NCBI RefSeq assembly: GCF_001005725.1
Contig: NZ_LBIC01000009.1
Span: 1 to 64,000 of the forward strand
Direction of reading: 5' to 3'
Length of the DNA stretch: 64,000 nt
Source of the DNA: Sphingobium chungbukense
GTDB lineage: Bacteria > Pseudomonadota > Alphaproteobacteria > Sphingomonadales > Sphingomonadaceae
Shown here: piece after piece, positions 8,392 to 16,037 of the stretch
Position numbering within the stretch: position 1 is the first letter of the stretch
Layout of the letters: every line of letters starts with the position of its first letter
The notes under the pieces: generated by a model
Seen by the model: only the letters and a program-made list of their open reading frames with translations
Databases searched by the model: none
What the model was told of the DNA's origin: nothing
Program-made: the position numbers and the translations under genes

Positions 8392-8730
8392 TTGCGTTAA
8401 TCGCTCGGCGGCAATCGCCAGCGGTGCGCAATGGTTCGCACCCGAAAGCCGTCGATTGACGGTGGCCCTGGGACGAAACGCGATAGAGGTCGGGCTCGAG
8501 CCCGGCTCCGGGTATCTCACCGGGTGTGGCGCAGGACGATGCCTGATATCAAGCCCGCAAGTCGCCGCCGATCGCGAAGCCATTCTTGCCGCTGTTGTGC
8601 ATCCGCGGCTTGCGGGCGACCTGCTCGCCGGCGCTGCGGCCCCGCGCGCGGCAAGCGCCGCGCACGAAGCCTTGCGGAGCGCCGGAGGAGCAGCGCCCCA
8701 CATCGACTACCCTTTACGCAGGAGCCCGTC
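8392..8730. other. Intergenic region between divergent genes
   Basis: No gene is supported; open frames here are extensions of neighbours. A perfect 14-bp palindrome CGGGCTCGAGCCCG lies at 8491-8504. The right end carries CAGGAG at 8719-8724, the ribosome site of the next gene. The space presumably holds divergent promoters, but no clear -35/-10 pair was found. Confidence 0.3.
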
Positions 8731-9057
8731 ATGAGCCGCTATGATCTCAAACCCAAGGCCCACAGCGGCGCTATTGCCGTGGTCGTCGGTTGGGATCGAC
8801 CCTTGCAGACCTACTTCGCCCAGGTCTTCACCCCGACCCAAGACGAGCCGGAGGAAGGCGAGGCGATGACCTGGCTCGGGACGGAGCCGGGAGAACTGCC
8901 GACACCGGAGGCCGCGATCGCCGTTGTCGTGCGTTATGCCGAAATCCCTGCGACGCTCGCATCCGACCTTGAGGCTGACATGCGCGCGACCATCGGCGTG
9001 AAGGACGGAACGCACCAGGCCGAGGCCAAGCGCGGTCTGTTCGGCTCATTCCACTGA
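8731..9057 (+). CDS. Hypothetical plasmid backbone protein, 108 residues
   Basis: ATG 8731 follows CAGGAG by 6 bases. The protein starts MSRYDLKPKAHSGAIAVVVGWD and has a mixed alpha/beta composition with an acidic middle (DEPEEGEAMTWLG) and PEAAIAVVVRYAEIP. It resembles short orphan proteins of sphingomonad integrative elements, usually near DUF736 genes, as here. No catalytic signature is visible. Confidence 0.65.
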   Translation: MSRYDLKPKAHSGAIAVVVGWDRPLQTYFAQVFTPTQDEPEEGEAMTWLGTEPGELPTPEAAIAVVVRYAEIPATLASDLEADMRATIGVKDGTHQAEAKRGLFGSFH

Positions 9058-9204
9058 CCGGAAGACTCGCCCTCGAGGCCGCGAAGTGCGGACCTCGGAC
9101 AGGGGCGCTTGCGCGCCGGCTCGGCCGAACGGCCGAGGAGGGGAGGGGGCCTGAGGAAGGTGGTCCGGACAAGGTGTTCGAGGCCATCCTCCAGGAGAAG
9201 TCCC

Positions 9205-9681
9205 ATGAACATCGGTACGATCAGGCAGAATGACGCCGGCATCCATGTCGGCAAGATCGCGACGCTCACCATCGCGATAACGATTGCGCTGCGCGAGGTA
9301 CACTCGGCCAATCCCAAGGCGCCCAAATATGAGGTGCTGGCACTGTCGGCCTCGCGGGCCTGGGTTCACGTCGGTGCGCTTTTCGAGCTGTTCTCGAATG
9401 GCACCGGCGAGGCCTTCCTCAATGGCAAGATCGAGGATCCGAGCCTGGCAGCGCCGCTCTACATCTCCGCGTTCCGCCAGGACGACGGCAGCTACAATGT
9501 CGTCTGGTCGCGCCCGACGCGTCGCCGCGATCTCGCCTCCGAGATGACGCCCAAGGCCGATGACGGCCTGCCGCCACTGCCCGGTGCCGACGAGACCGCC
9601 GGTGCCGGCGCGGCCATGAGCGGCGAGGGCCCCGAGGCTGGCCTCGGCCAATCCTCGAGCGAACACGCCTTCGCCGGCTGA
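9205..9681 (+). CDS. DUF736 family protein
   Basis: The 158-residue product matches DUF736: GTIRQNDAGIHVGKIATLTI at the N-terminus, a central KYEVLALSASRAWVHVGALFE, and PLYISAFRQDDGSYNVVWSR near residues 90-112. DUF736 proteins are small and plasmid-associated, with unknown function. CAGGAGAAG upstream supports ATG 9205. The tail after residue 125 is a low-complexity Gly/Ala/Ser extension that is duplicated, with its terminator, at 12528-12774. A purine-rich leader lies at 9137-9151. Confidence 0.85.
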   Translation: MNIGTIRQNDAGIHVGKIATLTIAITIALREVHSANPKAPKYEVLALSASRAWVHVGALFELFSNGTGEAFLNGKIEDPSLAAPLYISAFRQDDGSYNVVWSRPTRRRDLASEMTPKADDGLPPLPGADETAGAGAAMSGEGPEAGLGQSSSEHAFAG

Positions 9682-9699
9682 TTGCCGCATCGCGCCCAA

Positions 9700-9730
9700 G
9701 GGCCTCGCTCCCCATCCCGGAGCGGGGCCC
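9700..9730 (+). terminator. Hairpin terminator after the DUF736 gene
   Basis: GGGCCTCGCTCC (9700-9711) pairs with GGAGCGGGGCCC (9719-9730) over 12 bp with one G-U, with a 7-base loop, 18 bases after the stop. A short T-containing tail (GATTTCT) follows. A homologous hairpin lies at 12736-12774. Confidence 0.65.
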
Positions 9731-9805
9731 GATTTCTCGTCCTCCGGCCGCGCGGCCGAAAAGACGGGGGGCACCGGGTCAGTGCTCACAAGGAAGGAGA
9801 AGACC

Positions 9806-10318
9806 ATGCCCGACGCCATCGATCTCGGCGGTGCGCCTGCAGATGAAGACTGCGCACAGCTTGGCCAGACGGAAGATTTTGCGCGGCTCAACCGCCTCGA
9901 GGTCGCAACCTACCGCGCGGCGATGATCGCCCGCTTCGGTCAGCCGCCTGAAGGCTGTGCCTTCGTCACTCTCGCCAACCGGCACGACTTCGGTATTTAT
10001 CGTACGCTCGGGCTCACGATCGACGCCGGTTCCGCCCACAGCGACGCCGCCGTCCTAGCCTATTCACAGGCCGTCCAGGACGGACTTTCAAGCTGGGTCG
10101 AGGCGGGCTTCGCGCCGCCGGTACGTTATGACGATGATGGCGTCCCGACCCTCGAGCGCGACAGTATCGCCGATATCGTCATGGGGGCGATTCTCGCGAC
10201 CCGCCCGAATGCGACGGGCCGCTATCCCGTCCACGACTTCGAACGCCTCCACCAAAATCTTGTCGCTGCCTATCCGGGCAGCGCCGCGCCATTCTGCAGG
10301 AGATCAGCGCATGACTGA
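9806..10318 (+). CDS. Hypothetical plasmid backbone protein, 170 residues
   Basis: ATG 9806 follows AAGGAAGGAGAAG, a strong ribosome site. The protein contains ARLNRLEVATYRAAMIARFG and then CAFVTLANRHDFGIYRTLGL near residues 50-70. No family recalled. Its stop codon overlaps the next start by 8 bp, so the two products are probably translationally coupled. It precedes the DUF6878 and DUF6915 genes in an order that recurs in sphingomonad mobile DNA as I remember it. Confidence 0.65.
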   Translation: MPDAIDLGGAPADEDCAQLGQTEDFARLNRLEVATYRAAMIARFGQPPEGCAFVTLANRHDFGIYRTLGLTIDAGSAHSDAAVLAYSQAVQDGLSSWVEAGFAPPVRYDDDGVPTLERDSIADIVMGAILATRPNATGRYPVHDFERLHQNLVAAYPGSAAPFCRRSAHD

Positions 10319-10784
10319 CTTCAAGCTCACCACCGAACAGGCTGCCACCGCGGCGCGCATCGTCGCCGAGATCGATGAACAGCTCGGCCGTGTCCGTGAG
10401 GCCGAGAGCCGCTGCAAGGCGAGCTTTCTGCCGATCCTGGCCGAACACGGCATCACCCGCGTCGAGATCGGCTATGATGGCGGCGGCGACGAAGGCTCCG
10501 TCGGCGATGTCACCGCCTATGCCGGCAACGAAACGAGGGACTTGCCGTCCGTTCTGTGCGATCATTTCGCCGTGGAATGGAGCGGCGACATGATGATCCG
10601 CGCCATCCAGCTGGAGGATGCGTTGAGCGCCTTTGCGGAAAACGCCGCGAGCGACCATCACAGGGGCTGGGAGAATGGCGAAGGGGCCTGGGGCACCATC
10701 GCGATCGACGTGGCGAGTGGCGCGGTTACACTTACGCATAACAGCCGCTTCGTCGACTATGACACGACTGAGACGGAACTCTGA
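10311..10784 (+). CDS. DUF6878 family protein
   Basis: The 157-residue protein has the signature VEIGYDGGGDEGSVGDV near residues 46-62 and ENGEGAWGTIAIDVASGAVTL with HNSRF near residues 120-145, the pattern I associate with DUF6878. The function is unknown; the GYDGGGDEG stretch is acidic and could bind a metal, but that is a guess. ATG 10311 lies inside the end of the preceding gene, after GCAGGAGATC, and the stop is 2 bp before the next GTG, so this is the middle gene of a tight three-gene run. Confidence 0.75.
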   Translation: MTDFKLTTEQAATAARIVAEIDEQLGRVREAESRCKASFLPILAEHGITRVEIGYDGGGDEGSVGDVTAYAGNETRDLPSVLCDHFAVEWSGDMMIRAIQLEDALSAFAENAASDHHRGWENGEGAWGTIAIDVASGAVTLTHNSRFVDYDTTETEL

Positions 10785-10786
10785 CC

Positions 10787-11155
10787 GTGTCGCACTGCCA
10801 TTATCATGCGCTGAGCTCGATGCGCCGCTGGGGCGGCAAGCCGGACGATTATATCGCGCTTCATCAGTGGTTCGACGAATCCAAGAAGATCATCGCCGAC
10901 CCGCGTCACCGCGCGCTGCGCCACCACGCCGAAGGTATCTTCCTGGCTGAGACGGTGTTTGGCGTCATCATCCGGAATAGCGACGGCCGCGCGGTGCCGG
11001 TGCGCCTCATCGGCGAGATGCATGTCACAGAAGATCTCGGCCGGATTCCCTCATTTGCCGATTGGGCACGGCTCATCCAGCCCATGCCGTGGGTTCTGCG
11101 GGGCAATCCGGCGGGATCGCCAGGACTGGATCCCAAGCTCGGGTCAATGGAGTGA
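10787..11155 (+). CDS. DUF6915 family protein
   Basis: The 122-residue protein matches the DUF6915 pattern: YHALSSMRRWGGKPDDYIAL, then HQWFDESKKIIADPRHRALR, HHAEGIFLAETVFG and IPSFADWARLIQPMPW. Conserved His and Asp residues (HHAEGIF) hint at metal or nucleic acid binding, but no activity is known. The start is GTG 10787, only 2 bp after the preceding stop, implying coupled translation. Confidence 0.8.
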   Translation: MSHCHYHALSSMRRWGGKPDDYIALHQWFDESKKIIADPRHRALRHHAEGIFLAETVFGVIIRNSDGRAVPVRLIGEMHVTEDLGRIPSFADWARLIQPMPWVLRGNPAGSPGLDPKLGSME

Positions 11156-11259
11156 CATTATACGCAGAACGCTCGATTTCCCGGATGGCAAGGAGATTAC
11201 GGATATCAGCAGCTATGCCAATTTGGGTGTGAGGGACACGCAATGCGCCTGTCCATACC

Positions 11260-11373
11260 ATGATCATCGGTTTTCCGGGCCAGCATGAAGGCGCGGTCTG
11301 TCCCGTTGCGTTCGGGTTCAAGACCGAGATGATCGAACTGCTCAACCGCTGGCGGGATTTCGAAACCGACTAG
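11260..11373 (+). CDS. Short open frame, 37 residues
   Basis: MIIGFPGQHEGAVCPVAFGF followed by KTEMIELLNRWRDFE is compact and protein-like, ending at TAG 11371-11373. No ribosome site is obvious before ATG 11260, and a degraded frame (TLDFPDGKEITDISSY) lies just upstream at 11166-11215. It may be a real small protein or the end of a decayed gene. Confidence 0.3.
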   Translation: MIIGFPGQHEGAVCPVAFGFKTEMIELLNRWRDFETD

Positions 11374-11421
11374 ACCTGCCACCGCTCGCGCGTTCGCGCG
11401 ATTTGCGCTATCGTCGGAGCC

Positions 11422-11616
11422 ATGGCGGATCTCGACCCCCATACGCTGCGCGTCGCCGCCTCGCTGGTGCGGGGTCGTATCGCCACGTTGAAGCTCGATC
11501 CCCGAATGGACGGGTTGCAGCGGCTCGGCGCGCACCGCACGCTGACCCAGCTGGCCATCGACCTTGAAGTCTCCGCCGACCATGTCGGGCCGCAGCGTCG
11601 CGGCCGCAAAGCCTGA
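11422..11616 (+). CDS. Small hypothetical protein, 64 residues
   Basis: ATG 11422 has GGAG 7 bases upstream. The product is helical, with LRVAASLVRGRIATLKL and LTQLAIDLEVSADHV, and has a basic C-terminus (QRRGRK) that would suit DNA or RNA contact. No recognised family. Confidence 0.45.
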   Translation: MADLDPHTLRVAASLVRGRIATLKLDPRMDGLQRLGAHRTLTQLAIDLEVSADHVGPQRRGRKA

Positions 11617-11779
11617 CAGCCCGACCGGAACGCCGGTTCATTCCTTTTTCGAATAGCGACACGCTGACTCCGCAGCCGCGCCTTGTGGGAAGAGGGAAGG
11701 GGGCGTGGGCAAATGGTCCGGGCTTTTTCCCGAGGCCGCCCCCGCGCCGGGATTGGCGCCGTCCCAAGGAGTAACACCC

Positions 11780-12475
11780 ATGGCCAACAATTTTATCAAA
11801 GCGAGCTTCCTCTTGCGCGTCACAGATGCCGAGGCCCAGGTGCTCGGCCGTATCGACGACGCCGTCGCTATCCTTGCCAACGGTGATCTCGAGGGCGCCG
11901 TGCTGGCAGAGCACTACCAGGCCCTGGGCGACGATTTCGCCCGGATCTTCCCGCCCACAAAGGCCGGGCTGTTCGAGAGCTTCCGTTCTATCTTCAGCGA
12001 TCCCGACTATCCACGTCTCGGTTTCACGCTGCAGATCGACCCGCCGGAGGGGACGGGAACACGCCAGGTCTGGCTGTCGGGCGACCAGGTCGACATCGAG
12101 ACCGCAGCGCTGCTTCTCCAGTCGGTCGCCAGGAGCGCCCTGCCGATCGGTTTCGAATATTGCCTCGACTGCGATCGCCTGCGCCCAGGCGAATTCGGAG
12201 GCGGCTATGTCGTCATCAGTGCGAACGACATAGAATTCGGCGGGTCCGCGCGACTACTCGATCGCGCGATTGCTCGCCATCATCACGCGGGCGTCGATGG
12301 CTTTGTGCTCGCAACCCGTGATCCCGAGGATGGGCTGACGTTCTGGAACAGCGAAGCCGGCTTCGGCGCGCTCGCTGCCGCGACGGTCTTTTCCGACGCC
12401 GAGGCCGCGCACCATGACGTCCCGATCACGGACGATCAGCCGGAATGGCTCGCCTTACCGGCCCCTTTGTCCTGA
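11780..12475 (+). CDS. Hypothetical plasmid backbone protein, 231 residues
   Basis: ATG 11780 follows AAGGAG at 11766-11771. The protein starts MANNFIKASFLLRVTDAEAQ and has a Cys pair in FEYCLDCDRLRP near residues 125-136, followed by GGGYVVISANDIEFGG. An upstream leader with GGGAAGGGGGC near 11690-11705 shares TGGTCCGG with the DUF736 leader. No known domain. A truncated copy of the DUF736 gene end follows it. Confidence 0.65.
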   Translation: MANNFIKASFLLRVTDAEAQVLGRIDDAVAILANGDLEGAVLAEHYQALGDDFARIFPPTKAGLFESFRSIFSDPDYPRLGFTLQIDPPEGTGTRQVWLSGDQVDIETAALLLQSVARSALPIGFEYCLDCDRLRPGEFGGGYVVISANDIEFGGSARLLDRAIARHHHAGVDGFVLATRDPEDGLTFWNSEAGFGALAAATVFSDAEAAHHDVPITDDQPEWLALPAPLS

Positions 12476-12527
12476 GCAGGATCGCGATGCGCTGCATCAG
12501 TGCCCTTTTGACTGGCTCCAGCGCGTA

Positions 12528-12692
12528 CCTGGTGCAGACCACACCGGGAGTGCCGGTGCCGACATTAGCGGGGAGGGTGCCGAGGCTGGCCTCGGCCAGT
12601 CCTCGAGCGAGCATGGCTTCGGCGAAGATTCCGAGGAGCCAGCGCGTCGCGACTGCCGCCAGCGCGCCCCTGAACCCGTCGAACAAGACTGA
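12528..12692 (+). pseudogene. Duplicated 3' fragment of the DUF736 gene
   Basis: The DNA and translation (PGADHTGSAGADISGEG, then AEAGLGQSSSEHGFGED) match the last 35 codons of the DUF736 gene at 9580-9680. No DUF736 core precedes it, so it is a fragment left after deletion or unequal recombination. The following hairpin at 12736-12774 matches the DUF736 terminator, so the duplication covered the gene end and its terminator. Confidence 0.7.
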
Positions 12693-12735
12693 CGCTATCG
12701 CCTGACCCCGCGTCCCGAGCCCCCGGCGCGGGGTG

Positions 12736-12774
12736 ACAGGGCTCGCTTCGCACCCCTGGCGAAGCGGGCCCTGT
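12736..12774 (+). terminator. Strong hairpin terminator, duplicated type
   Basis: ACAGGGCTCGCTTCG (12736-12750) pairs with CGAAGCGGGCCCTGT (12760-12774) over 15 bp with one T-G, with a 9-base loop, followed by CTTCGTTTAG. It closes the transcript that ends with the gene at 11780 or the DUF736 fragment and isolates the toxin-antitoxin pair downstream. Confidence 0.65.
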
Positions 12775-12876
12775 CTTCGTTTAGATGCTGGCCGCTTTTG
12801 CTTCTCGTGGGAAAGGGGAGCGCATCGGCTTGCCCCGTTCGGCTCGTCCCGGGTCCGCATGCGCGTTGGAGCAAAC

Positions 12877-12909
12877 TTGCAAAACTTGCCATTTTTGCTA
12901 TATTGGCAA
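12877..12909 (+). promoter_or_regulatory. Promoter with overlapping operator of the Phd/PemK-like pair
   Basis: TTGCAA (12877-12882) and TATATT (12899-12904) are 16 bp apart, a reasonable sigma-70 promoter in unusually AT-rich DNA. An inverted repeat TTGCCA (12886-12891) and TGGCAA (12904-12909) covers the spacer and the -10 box, where a Phd-type antitoxin would be expected to autorepress. The start codon is at 12930. Confidence 0.55.
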
Positions 12910-12929
12910 TATTAATGAGGAGTTCCGCA

Positions 12930-13256
12930 ATGGCTGCCGATGCCACGCTCGTTCCGACACGGAAAGAGAATGTCCCGCTGACCGATTTCCACAACCACAC
13001 CGGACAATATCTCGATCGTGGGCGGCGGTCGCCTGTAACGATTACCAAGCATGGCCGTCCCGATCTTACGATCGCTGATGCGGCTTATTTCGAGCGCATC
13101 GAGCGCATCGCGGCCGGGCAGATCCTGGCGGTTCTGGATCTGCAGGCCGTCCCGACTGCTGAAATGACGGCGGAACATGCCGCACTCTTCGAGGCGGCTC
13201 GCCCGACCGCCCAGGAACTTGCCTCGGATCGGTGGAACGATGACGCCGCTGCCTAA
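12930..13256 (+). CDS. Phd/YefM-type antitoxin
   Basis: The 108-residue protein carries VPLTDFHNHTGQYLD followed by RSPVTITKHGRPDLTIADAA, the usual Phd/YefM DNA-binding half, with a longer helical C-terminus that would wrap the toxin. ATG 12930 follows GAGGAG at 12917-12922. It overlaps the toxin start by 17 bp. Antitoxins of this family repress their own promoter, and a matching inverted repeat lies over the -10 box upstream. The partner is a PemK/MazF-like protein rather than Doc or YoeB, an uncommon but known kind of mixed pairing. Confidence 0.75.
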   Translation: MAADATLVPTRKENVPLTDFHNHTGQYLDRGRRSPVTITKHGRPDLTIADAAYFERIERIAAGQILAVLDLQAVPTAEMTAEHAALFEAARPTAQELASDRWNDDAAA

Positions 13257-13629
13257 GGTCGGCGACATCCTCCATTACGTCTTCCTCTTCACCCATGACA
13301 AAGCCGCGGGCCGCGACGAAGGAATAAAAACGCGTCCCGTGATGGTGGCCGCTGTCAAGGATCAGCGCGTATTCACTGTAGCGATCACGACCAAAGGAGA
13401 GGCGTCTGTCTCAACGCTCCCCATACCCGATGCCGTCGCCGACGCGGCGGGCCTCGTTCGCGGGACAGCCGTCGTCATCGATCAGTACAATCACTTCACA
13501 TGGCTCGGCTACGATATACGGCCGGTCACCAGTGAACCCTCCTTTGTCGCTGGACGAATGCCCCCCGGTTTCACCAATTCCATCCTGTCCGCGCTGCTTG
13601 CCAACGCCGCATCCATCAATCGCGACTAG
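13240..13629 (+). CDS. PemK/MazF-like toxin
   Basis: The 129-residue product starts MTPLPKVGDILHYVFLF and continues RDEGIKTRPVMVAAVKDQR, FTVAITTKGE and LVRGTAVVIDQYNHF, the beta-barrel order of PemK/MazF-type mRNA interferases or growth inhibitors. ATG 13240 lies inside the antitoxin frame, so translation is coupled. The Arg before PVMV and the later Thr match the expected active-site area, although the sequence is diverged and cleavage activity cannot be read from it. The pair appears intact, unlike the RelBE pair at 7.3 kb. Confidence 0.7.
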   Translation: MTPLPKVGDILHYVFLFTHDKAAGRDEGIKTRPVMVAAVKDQRVFTVAITTKGEASVSTLPIPDAVADAAGLVRGTAVVIDQYNHFTWLGYDIRPVTSEPSFVAGRMPPGFTNSILSALLANAASINRD

Positions 13630-14190
13630 CGGCGCGGCGCCCGTGATTAGCCGAAGAATGAATTGACAGCGCCGGGTGGGGCGCTGCGCCTGGCCCGGCA
13701 GCACCGCGGGCAGTTCTGGTCATGCGCGCCACGCTTGTCCCTGTCGGCCTCCTGTCGTCAGCCGGCGGCCGAACCGATCGCGCGCCTGTGTCCGCCAGTC
13801 AACTGACCCATGTTCTCGCCACCAAAAATCCCCCCGACCCGCGCCGAAGCCGGAGCGGTGAGCAGACCCGTTGCGCCGCAGCTTCGCGCCGATCGGCCTT
13901 ATCTGTGGGGTGATCTCGACCCCAACCCTTGTCATTTCTGACAGCAAGGCCTTTCGGTGGGCGCCGGTCGCGCCTCCCGCTTGAGGGGATGAACGCTACG
14001 CCCGGGCGGGTCCGTCGCAACCCCCGATTTTCCGGCCGTGTTGAGGCCTGACGGCCTCTGTCCGCACCACCCGTCAATTCGTGGGTTCCCCTCCGCTTCG
14101 CTTCGGTGCGCCGCCCCCTCGGCCCCGGGCCTTCGCGATTGTCCATCCCAGCGGGATCGGCCCGCTGGCGCATCGCAAAGGCAAAGCATC
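13630..14190. other. Intergenic region with hairpins before ssb
   Basis: No gene is supported. Two perfect small hairpins are visible: GAGGCC-TGAC-GGCCTC at 14043-14058, and CCAGCGGG-ATCGG-CCCGCTGG at 14148-14168, the second ending 22 bases before the ssb start. They may be a leader structure for ssb or remnants of terminators. The rest is GC-rich with arginine-rich shadow frames on both strands. Confidence 0.35.
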
Positions 14191-14520
14191 ATGAACAAGG
14201 TTTTTCTCTCGGGTCGGATCACCTCGGAGATCACCCGCTTCGGCACCGACAGCAAGGGCGGCGTCAGCTTCTCCCTCGTCACCTCCAAGCCCGTCATCAA
14301 GGACGGCCAGGTCCAGAAGGACGGCAATGGCTATACCGAGACCTACGACGAGTTCCACACGATCAAGGCGTTCAACGGGCTCGGCAAGTCGGTCGCCAAC
14401 CACAAGAAGAAGGGCGACAAGCTCATGGTCATCGGCGAGATCCGCTACAGCCGTAACGAGCGGGACGGCCGCACCTTCTACAACACCGACATCGTCGCTG
14501 AGGAAATCGAATTCCTCTGA
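14191..14520 (+). CDS. ssb: Single-stranded DNA-binding protein
   Basis: The 109-residue protein is an OB-fold SSB: MNKVFLSGRITSEITRF, then GVSFSLVTSKPVIKDG, FHTIKAFNGLGKSVANH, KGDKLMVIGEIRYSRNE and YNTDIVAEEIEFL. It is shorter than chromosomal SSB and ends without the disordered linker and acidic DDIPF tip that recruits repair proteins. Plasmid SSBs act during single-stranded DNA entry and help curb the SOS response. ATG 14191 lies after GCAAAGC with only a weak purine site and 22 bases after a hairpin. Confidence 0.9.
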   Translation: MNKVFLSGRITSEITRFGTDSKGGVSFSLVTSKPVIKDGQVQKDGNGYTETYDEFHTIKAFNGLGKSVANHKKKGDKLMVIGEIRYSRNERDGRTFYNTDIVAEEIEFL

Positions 14521-14572
14521 ACCCCGGACCGGCGGCCTTCGGGCCGCCCCCTCATCTTCACGGAGACGATGT

Positions 14573-14902
14573 ATGTTCCAGCTCACCAGCTTCGAAGAGA
14601 TCGCCGGGGTCACCCATGGCATCGAAGTCCTCAACCCCAGCCTCGTCGCTCGGATCCGCCGGGCCGCCGACCAGCTCAACCGCCACGAAATCGCCGCGCA
14701 TCTCGCTGACGCGATTCTCGAGGCTGCGGACGCCGCTCACATCCGGTCGTTCGAGGAAGCCCAGTTCGGCGAAGCCAGCGCCGATGCGGTCGTCGATTGC
14801 GAATATCATGACGAGCTCGCCGCCGCCTGGTCGCTGGTAGCCGCCGAGCATCAGCTCGTCAGCCCCGATCTCCTCTTCGGCCTCGACGGGTTGGTCCACT
14901 GA
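14573..14902 (+). CDS. Hypothetical protein, 109 residues
   Basis: ATG 14573 follows CGGAGACG, 52 bases after ssb, and the gene is probably co-transcribed with it. The product is mostly helical (VARIRRAADQLNRHEIAAHL, ADAILEAADAAHIRSFEEAQ) and acidic. A minus-strand frame of 123 codons covers the same DNA but lacks a ribosome site. No family recognised. Confidence 0.5.
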   Translation: MFQLTSFEEIAGVTHGIEVLNPSLVARIRRAADQLNRHEIAAHLADAILEAADAAHIRSFEEAQFGEASADAVVDCEYHDELAAAWSLVAAEHQLVSPDLLFGLDGLVH

Positions 14903-15018
14903 CCCGTCACACATACCCGGCGAGTCCACCTCTGGACTCGCCGTCGCGCGATATACCGGGCGGTGCGATCGGCGACAGGGGCAGCGACATCATCGGTGGC
15001 GCAATGCGACCGACTGGA

Positions 15019-15555
15019 TCAAGCCAATGCGGCGACAGCCGCCGCCGCGCGAGCCGGGGCCGTTGAGGGAGCCGGCCTTGCCGTTGCCGCTTTGCTTGCC
15101 GGTGTTGAATTTACCTTCTCGAGCGCACCGCAGACCTTGGTCGCGACCTCGTCGAGCGTCGCTATCAGGCGATTGAGCTGAGACAAATTGCCGCTCAGCT
15201 CAGGGCCATAACGGATCGAGAGATATTCCCGGCCTTCGCTGAGTTTACCGAGATGCTCGAGCGTGCGCTGCCGGAGGCGCAAGGCGGCGACAGCAGGATT
15301 CGCGGTGCGCTTGCGCAGGTCGTGTTGGTAACCTCGGATTTCAGCCGGCTTCACGCCGCGCGCGAGAAGCAGTGCGTTCAGGTAAAGTTCGATGGCCTGG
15401 ATCGCTGTCATCCGCGCGGGCGCCCAGCTGGAGGGTTTGCCCCGCTTGCCGCGGCCCATCAGATCATGGGCCGCGCCGCGATATTCCTCGGCGAGCTGTC
15501 TTATGTCGTCCGATGTCGCGACCTCGCCTGGATAGGCTTTTGGTTCCCCCTGCAT
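15019..15555 (-). CDS. HEPN-like domain protein, 178 residues
   Basis: Residues 14-110 form a helical block with DIRQLAEEYRGAAHDLMGRG, then MTAIQAIELYLNALLLARGV and IRGYQHDLRKR, which resembles the HEPN fold (paired helices, a growing-end HDL, and an ELYLNALLL helix). The canonical RxxxxH nuclease motif is not obvious, so it may be a non-catalytic or nucleotidyltransferase-partnered type. The last 30 residues are an Ala/Pro-rich tail. ATG 15555 follows GTG 15558; GTGGGG lies just before. It is transcribed against the neighbours and stands alone, with no MNT partner adjacent. Confidence 0.55.
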   Translation of the reverse strand: MQGEPKAYPGEVATSDDIRQLAEEYRGAAHDLMGRGKRGKPSSWAPARMTAIQAIELYLNALLLARGVKPAEIRGYQHDLRKRTANPAVAALRLRQRTLEHLGKLSEGREYLSIRYGPELSGNLSQLNRLIATLDEVATKVCGALEKVNSTPASKAATARPAPSTAPARAAAAVAALA

Positions 15556-16037
15556 CACCCCACTTTATGGTTGATGATGCAAAGTTCCAACAATGTTCCA
15601 ATGCGAAAAATAGAAAGCCGCAGCGATCGGCGCATCCGCCCCGTGCTGCGCGCCCGACGGGACCGGGGCTCTATTCGCTAAGCGGCCGCCGGCCTGCGGC
15701 CGACCCCGGCTAACCCCACGGAGCCGCGCACGCGTCTCCGCCCGTCCGGGTCACGATCCCTTGCGTGACGGTGACCTCCGGTGAGGTTTTACACCCCTAT
15801 TCCTCTCTTGTGTCTGCCTAGTGTGGCATGCGGGGTTGGCGGTCCGTCAAGCATGAGCGGTCCCCCCAATTTTCAGCCCGCGACCGCTGCGCGGACCCGC
15901 TCAGAAAATCGGCTCCCCCGCTCCCCGCGTGGCGGCGGCGACGGCAAGCCGGTCGCCGTGCCTGACCTCCCTGACCACCGCATGCCCTGAGGCAAGCCTC
16001 ATCGTGACGATGAGACATCCAAACCTTGGAGGCTCAA
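15556..16037. other. Intergenic region with structured repeat
   Basis: It separates the minus-strand HEPN-like gene from the DUF2493 gene. The only clear content is the repeat at 15664-15760 and the ribosome site GGAGG at 16028-16032. The stretch around 15783-15830 (GTTTTACACCCCTATTCCTC) is less GC-rich and may hold a promoter. Confidence 0.35.
15664..15760. repeat. Structured intergenic repeat, family 2, copy A
   Basis: It matches 20008-20112 in the same orientation. Shared blocks are GGGCTCTATTCGC near the left end, CACGGAGC in the middle and CGGGTCACGA-N-CCC at the right end. The left part can fold: CCGGGG (15664-15669) pairs with CCCCGG (15704-15709) around an inner GGCCGC/GCGGCC stem. 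Copy B keeps the outer CCGGG/CCCGG pairing although the interior differs. Confidence 0.6.
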
